Of a stretch of 64,000 bases of DNA, positions 57,966-64,000 are shown piece after piece. How positions within the stretch are numbered: position 1 is the stretch's first letter; each line of letters starts with the position of its first letter. The DNA is taken from the NCBI GenBank assembly GCA_008704415.1, contig VXIS01000017.1, positions 186,001 to 250,000 on the forward strand, in the 5' to 3' direction. The position numbers and the translations under genes are program-made. The stretch comes from Sphaerosporella brunnea (lineage: Eukaryota; Ascomycota; Pezizomycetes; Pezizales; Pyronemataceae). The notes beneath the pieces are model-generated. The model was not told where the DNA came from and made no database searches. It worked only from the letters and a program-made list of their open reading frames with translations.

Positions 57966-59542
57966 TTAAGCCTCAGCCCCGTCCGACTTCGCTGGAACGG
58001 TAGGCGAAGGTAGGATCAGGTCACTCGACTTTCGCGTCAACTTGGGCTTTTCGACCTCTTCCTTCTTGGCGTCGGAGATCTTGATCTCCTCCAGCGACTC
58101 TTCTAGCAGGTCTGTGGTCCCTTTGCTAGGGGCCGAAGGAGCAGCTGGGGCAGTAGGTTCCTCGGAGACGCTACGCAGAGCTTTCGCGGCCTTTTTCGAT
58201 GGGGGCTTCAAGTGATTCGGGTCCATGGTATCCGGCTGCTTAGGAGGCCGGGTCAGGCCGCCCTTAGTGGTGCCGTTCATCGCCGAGAGATGTGGGGAAC
58301 CCGGGACGGATCCGGGTCTAGATCCGGGCCTAGAACCTGCCATAGAAGGAGGCCTCTGGCTGAAGCGACGCCTGCCATACTTCCGCTCGTTCCGGACACG
58401 GAGAATTTCGATATACGACGGCTCAGACCGCGGGGCACGGGGATCCTTGAGCTTGAGCTCACCGCTGTCTTCATCGACATACCAATGAGGGCTCTGCATG
58501 TCGTCCGCAACCATCGCGAGGAAATGGGCCCACGATCTCGAAACGACGTACTTGACATCGTAGTCACGACCAAACAGAATCACTTGACCCCACGTGCCAG
58601 TAGGTCCAGGAGCCAGGTCTACGGCGATGTAGTTTCCACCCCAATCGCGCACTAACGGAATCCAGCCGGCGTGCGCATAGACTTTCTGAACTGCGCCGTC
58701 CGGCTGGGACCCCTGCCGAGATTGTAGGTCCGTGCGGCCGAGAGGCACCGCGCTCGACGGTCCAGCCTCATTGCTGCCGCCAGTTCCGGAACTGGGGTTC
58801 TGCAGGAACTCGCTCTCGACGACCCTCCAGTTCTTCCACTCATCCAAAATCTCCTCGCAATCCATCAACATTCCACCGAAGACAGCCCCAGTGGGTCTTC
58901 CACCACGTTCCTGACCATCGTGAACCTGTAGAGACTCGCGGACCTCAATCGGAAGGGAACAATCCAAACTGTATTCCAATTCGTTGATGTCATTGACGGT
59001 AGCGGGTGTGCACAATTGGTCGAACAATTCCGGATAGTTTTCCTCCGCCCACGCCTCAATGCGACCCCAAGAGTGAGACACCGGGGGAGCAGGGGGCATT
59101 CCATCAGTGCCGAAGTCCTGTAGAGCTATTCCACCGTCTCCAGCGGACTGGATGGTAGATGTCCTCATGCCGGGCGTGTAAGGTGTGTTCGGGCTGACGG
59201 CGCCATTGGTCGATAACCGGGGCGAGTAGGCGTTACCGTTGTTGAGGGCGGTGGTAGAGCGGGTTGCTGGGTCGTCGTCGTGGTAGGGGCGGTTGAGGTT
59301 CACACCCGACGGCGAGGCCACCGAGGAGAGCGGGGGGTTTCGTCCAACACCGCCGGCCAATGGCTGATGGGAGTTACCGGAGAATGCTCGGTGCGGTGAA
59401 TCGTGATTTGCGTGTCGGTCATTAGAGGTCATGGCATGCCAAAAAGACCGGAAGCCTTCACTGATGCTGCAGGTGGACCAACCCGTCAGCAAACGATACA
59501 GAACGCGCACAGCAGTGAATGGTTGGAATCTTACCCAGACAT
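57966..59542 (-). CDS. KNR4/SMI1 cell-wall assembly regulator
   Basis: The model is complement(join(57966..59466,59535..59542)), 502 residues. The first coding exon is just 8 nt (Met-Ser-Gly, the Gly codon split) and is joined by a 68-nt intron with CTGAC branch site and CTGCAG acceptor. The result begins MSGISEGFRSFWHAMTSNDRH, as in fungal KNR4/SMI1 proteins. A SMI1/KNR4 domain covers about residues 120-310 (WAEENYPELFDQL, DCSLPIEVRESLQVHDGQ, GGMLMDCEEILDEW, WIPLVRDWGGNYIAVDLAPG, WGQVILFGRDYDVKYVVSRSW). The Ser/Pro/Lys-rich ends are probably disordered. In yeast KNR4 links the cell-wall integrity MAP-kinase pathway to wall synthesis and interacts with many partners. Confidence 0.93.
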
Positions 59543-62500
59543 GGCTGAGAACGGATAGGAGAAGCTAGACTGTGAATGTGCGTGTAGTTCGTGTTGGAAA
59601 CGCTAAGCCATCAACACCACCGAGCAGTCAGGAGATTGAACAAGGCTGCAGCTGTGTTGTTTTTGGGGTTCAAGCGAGGAATTGAGCAGCGGGTTGATTG
59701 TCGTTTTTCTGGGTGGGTCGAAGTCTCCTTTGTTGTTGTAGTTGTTGTTATTGTTGTTGTTGCGTGGACGGCGGCAGCGACGACAAATCGGGAGACCTAC
59801 TCGCGGGACTCTAATGGCTTTAATCCGTGAAGCGAAGGTCGGCTGAGCTTGTCGGAAGCAGCTACAAACGAAGCAGCAGCAGCACACAGCAGCGAATGTG
59901 GGGAGAGGCAGCAGAGAGGAAGCGAAGGTGAGAGCGATTGTCCGCAGAAACGGGTTGGTGGTGGTGGGTGTGCGTGTGTTTGCGGTGGGTTTAGAGATGT
60001 TGCATGGAGAGGAAGGGAGAAAGGAGAGTGTGCGTTCTCGACCAAGATTCCGTTCAACAGTTGCTTTCCTTTCCATTGCACTAACTCGCACAGCGAACCA
60101 GATGCAGCATCGCTCCAACGCCGACGCCAAGCCGGGTCGAGCAGAGCGCCGTCTCAAGACGCCGAGAAAATTGCCCAGGAGCAGCAAAGCAGCCAGCACC
60201 CCATCGCAAGCTTAAGGGGCGACAGGTATGCCTGGCGGCGCGATATCCTGCAATCCGCCGGCTCGATTGATTGGCTGGGGCGCCTCCCGCAAAGCAGTGG
60301 AGCAGAGTAGAGTGAGCCTGCCCCCTTCCCGCTGGCTGCTGCTATCGGTGATCTATCTCATCTCGAACCCAATCAACATGCAACACCAAATACAGCGCGC
60401 GTCCTCGTGCGTATAAGAGCTACCCGTATGACCCGCATCAGTCGGTCTCGCCGGAATGCATGACCACAGAAGCTTTTCTGCTGCTCCACTCCTCCTCTCG
60501 GGATGTCTCACGACCACAACACACGGCACGCTTGGACTGGCTTCAAAGAAGGCACGCAGCTATGCAGCGCCAGCCCCAACCACCCTGCCGGACTCTGCTC
60601 CGGCCGCCGCCTCTGATATTCACCGTGAGGACAGACCGAGCAAAGATCAACAAAAATCCCCCCCCCCCCCCAACGTGCCAAAAATATGTGCCAGCTCCGA
60701 CGACCGCGGGAAAACCCCTGAAACGAAACATCGAAACGCACCCTGTGTAGCGTCGGCAGGGCAGCCGTGTTGCCGACTTTTTCTCCCGAGCCTCATATGC
60801 ACCGCCGTTTTTTTACCCGTTTGTTTTTCTACGAGGTATGTAACCTACATGCTTATGATGCACTCATATGTACTCGTACATACAAAAGCCGAACGCCAAG
60901 CTGTCACATTCTTGACATTCTTGGCGCGCTTCGTACCCGTGGCTTAGGTCGATCACCCGGAGTGGCGGAAAGGGCTCTTGTTGCACAAGCGGCTGTGGGT
61001 GAGAATGCGTGATCCAGCCCTGATATCAGCTCGAGCTGGCGACAAATGTAAATTAAGCCGAACACCTCTGGAGGCTACTCTTCATCCCCTACCCGTTCTT
61101 TGGCTATGTTCATATTCCGGAACTCCTGGACAGAACAGAGAAAGGATAGGATCTCTTCGCAACAATCAAGTAGCGCTGTTAACTTTCCGCTCGCCGGCAA
61201 CACCGCGCAGGTCCATACATTAACCCAAGCTTCACCTTCCTCGAGTAAACCGTCCTCAAGGGATTCCACCCCAGAATGTTACTCCCGAAAAAAACTAGCT
61301 GACGGCGGAGTAGCTCATGCAGTATCACTCGCCTCATTTTTTGTGTCACTCATGTAATATCACTCAGAATGGTAATTACAAAAGGTTGTGGTGACATGTA
61401 TTTTGTAAAGGTACACCACCACCACCGAAGTTTTGGAGTGAGTCACGGTAGCGGTATGGCTCTGTAGAGACTGGGGCAGAGAATATCTACTCCTCCTCCT
61501 CCTCCTCCTCCGCGCTTTCAACCTAGCACCGCCGACGCCCCACACCTCCTCGCACAGCTATTTCCTCTGGAAAACACGGACACTACAACTGCCAGCGGCA
61601 CAAGACTGACATATATCGGCCCAGTTGTACATGTTAGGTCTCCTGTTTGAGGAACAGTCTCTGTACATCATTTACACTTGAGACTTGTTACAGGCCGGTT
61701 GCAAACCCGAGTGTACGAAGGAACGCCCGGAACGGCGCGAGTAGTACTATAGTCTGTGATGCGGCATCCGAAACCTTCCCGAGGCGTCAAAAGTCGCTCC
61801 GTCGGGCAAGATTTGAAGTTGTTTTGTTTAATAGACTACAAAGAGGCGAGTGATAGTTTAAATTCTGAGGTCTTTCTAAGCTTTCTCAAAGGGTCGTTGG
61901 AGTGCTGTCTTAGCCTCTTTATCCTCCAAAGACCCGGCGGTTTTTGAAAGCTGTGCCAAATCCAAAGGGTTACAATATCGCTATCTACTCGTCATGTTGC
62001 CTATAGCCAGAACCTTTCCCACCTCGAGTTGTGTGCTGGTCCGGCTGGGGATGTTGATGGTTCTTCCTTTTCTTTCTTTGCGAGGCGACCGAGTGCCAAA
62101 TTATGATTGCCGACTCATAATTAAACAGGTTCAGCGATCACTGATCTTTGGCCGGCGGGCTTTAATAGTTCACCGTCAGACACCGAATCCAGAGAACCCC
62201 CTCACTGATACGGGATACATACTCTGCTGTGCGCAAGGCCGCCCAACAACGAAGGGCCCAGCCACACGCGACGAGGCAAATTATCATCATCCAGGGCCTA
62301 GGCTCTGCCCGACTAGCCCAGGCAGCCAAATCCAAAAGCCATAAGGCTATCAGCCTTTCTAGCCCGCCCAAAATGCCGGCGTCGCGTTTCCGGCTTGGGC
62401 TATCTATACTGGAATCACTGATGATAATTCCTCGGTGCACCGTTCATAACGAGGAACTGCGCTGCGGCAATAGAGGTGGCTGTACGGCCATGCGGCGCGC

Positions 62501-62663
62501 TACATGGCGGGCTTCATAGACTTGTAGGAAGGTTTGTAGGAACGGTGATTCACGAGGTGTCACTCGCACAGTTTATCTTCTACTACTAAACCTCATCTGA
62601 AATGCAAAACATACTAAAGGAAGGAAAGAACTGAAAGACTGAGGCATATGGATTCAAATAACA
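59543..62663. other. Gene-poor region
   Basis: This contains the KNR4 promoter (with (TTG)n/(GTT)n at about 59731-59761) and about 2.5 kb in which I find no supported gene. (CTC)n occurs at 61492-61510. Short imperfect repeats of TATCACTC are found near 61323-61360. Confidence 0.5.
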
Positions 62664-63579
62664 CTAGCGCTTTAAAGTGTTCCGGCTTGAGACCGGTTGT
62701 CGGAGTTGTGTTTTTGCACCAACTGATGGATATCCACTCGCCACAAGGCGAAGCGGGGAGCGTCCACGGCCGTCTTCAGCCAGGATGCTGGCACCATGTC
62801 CCCGCAACAGGCGGACCGAAACGGCTTGTCCGTGGCCGATGGCGAGATGGCGCTGTGTGTCGAGTTGCCAATGCTGGGCTTCGCTATTGGCGTGTTTCTC
62901 AAGCAGCATCTTGACGGTTGCATCGCGCCCGTAACGGGCAGCCAGAACGCAGCGGCGTGTTGAAATCCACATCTTCCGCCTGGATGTCGGCGCTATGTTC
63001 GAGCAGGACCCGGGCTGTGCTCTCGTGCTCATTCATGGCTGCAAAATGCAGTGGCGTGACGTGCAAGCGGCGGGGTGATGTGGACATCGGCGCGCCCGCC
63101 TCCAACAATTGCCGGGCCGCCCCCCCTCGCATCCACTCCGTGCCGCATCAAGATGCGCATCTCCGTGGTGGACGGTGTGGAGCTTTTGGGTGCCGTTTTC
63201 CAGCAGCACTCGGACTGCGTCGTCGTCATGATGGCGAGCCGCTTCGCACAAGGCTTGACCATAGTGTATGCCGGAAGGATCGACCTGTGCTCAAGGAGTA
63301 GGCCCGTGTCGGCCCTCGAGGCCGCATCTTGAAGGACTTTGCCATATCCTTTGCCTGGATCGTCGACTTTGTTTCCGTTCTTGAGGAGCATCTGGATTGC
63401 GGGACCATGCTTCTGACGCGCCCCTCCAATTTACCAGCCCCGATTATTTCTCGTCCACCGGACATGGAACATTGGTGGCTAAACTTTTTCTCCGAGTGTG
63501 CCCCGTGGCGGAGCTCTGTGATATCGCTCGGCTCCAAGAGGCGAAGGTTTCCGGCGACCCACAGGTAGTTCAGTAGCAA
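62664..63579 (-). pseudogene. Broken ankyrin-repeat gene
   Basis: Ankyrin-type segments occur in order on the minus strand but in at least three frames: a LLKNG-like repeat, then ALCEAARHHDDDAVRVLLENG, then TPLHFAAMNEHESTARVLL, then VLAARYGRDATVKMLLEKH and finally SVRLLRGHGASILAEDGRG. No single frame contains more than two repeats, and stops separate the pieces. The upstream part (63400-63579) encodes a non-repeat segment. Ankyrin repeats are common C-terminal modules of fungal STAND proteins, but no NACHT or N-domain is seen here. A functional gene would need several unrecognised introns, which I could not place. Confidence 0.6.
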
Positions 63580-63971
63580 AAGTACGTCTACCCAGCCCTA
63601 TCTTCCTATTCTTCACTTCTTACAATAGCAACTAGCTCACGATCATGATGGCCCAGGCTATAAATTGGGAATCAATAAACAATTCGATATAATCCTTTGC
63701 CCAAGGTTAATTACCTGGAGGTCCCCAGCCCGACTCCACGTCTGATGTAAAAACCGACGGCTTAGTCAACTTTGGAGTTGTCAGCAGTTTAACGTTAGTC
63801 AACCATTGCCAAGCCTGATCGTGTGGCAAAATCCCCCCAACCAACCACCAACAGCTGGGTTAGTTACAAACGAACGCGCGACCATCTCTCCCTAGGTCAT
63901 CTATTTCGCTCGCTTTCCTTGCCATATAATTCGCGTGTACGTCCTTCGCTTCGTACCGTCTTTCATCCATC
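63580..63971. other. Intergenic, possible promoter at right edge
   Basis: This is AT-mixed sequence with CT-rich DNA before the ATG at 63972. No gene is supported. Confidence 0.4.
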
Positions 63972-64000
63972 ATGGGTCGTCGATCTCGACATCGCCCCCC
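63972..64000 (+). CDS. Possible gene start cut by the window end
   Basis: An ATG at 63972 follows a CT-rich leader (CCTTCGCTTCGTACCGTC) and opens a basic frame (Met-Gly-Arg-Arg-Ser-Arg-His-Arg). Only nine to ten codons are visible, so neither reality nor function can be judged. Confidence 0.2.

Overview
This window is nuclear DNA of a filamentous ascomycete (Pezizomycotina). The reasons are short spliceosomal introns (mostly 50-100 nt) with GT-AG ends and CTAAC/CTGAC-type branch sites, an intron-containing tRNA-Met, and fungal-specific genes (MMM1, CAF16, KNR4, AZF1-like, TUP1/RcoA, PFK-2). Many microsatellites and A, T or G homopolymers occur between genes. I cannot fix the class or species. 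All gene models were made by hand from splice signals, reading phase and remembered family features; no search was run.

Layout. 1-13.2 kb is accessory in character. It holds a small secreted cysteine-rich (CFEM-like) protein, two probable non-autonomous transposon or fold-back relics, a tRNA-Met, and a tandem family of HeLo-like/STAND-type N-domain genes. Gene A has an acidic tail, gene B has two SH3 domains, and copy C is a frameshifted remnant. A small orphan ORF lies between A and B. 13.2-24.7 kb is gene-dense and conserved: PFK-2/FBPase-2, CAF16, ELP2, MMM1, TOM7 and the FLX1-type mitochondrial carrier. MMM1 and TOM7 are divergent neighbours and both serve mitochondrial biogenesis. 24.7-27 kb is a very A-rich convergent intergenic region.

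27.0-40.7 kb holds two transcription regulators on the minus strand, an AZF1-like C2H2 factor and the corepressor TUP1/RcoA. About 8.7 kb of simple-repeat-rich DNA without genes separates them. 40.7-46 kb is gene-poor, with G-runs upstream of TUP1, a broken F-box/WD40 gene and a TA-flanked MITE.

46.0-59.5 kb is a run of minus-strand housekeeping genes: a short-chain dehydrogenase, TDP1 (DNA repair), the Golgi GDP-mannose transporter, MAU2/SCC4 (cohesin loading), HTD2 (mitochondrial fatty-acid synthesis) and KNR4/SMI1 (cell-wall signalling). 59.5-64 kb is mostly non-coding, with a broken ankyrin-repeat gene and possibly the first codons of a gene at the right edge.

The most novel material is the HeLo-like cluster (A, B, C), where paralogues keep the N-terminal module and differ in their C-terminal modules. 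Next come the CFEM-like secreted peptide, the two MITEs, and unusual splicing: a proposed GC-AG intron, an 18-nt microexon, 8- and 10-nt first coding exons, and an in-frame stop-free intron inside a zinc finger.
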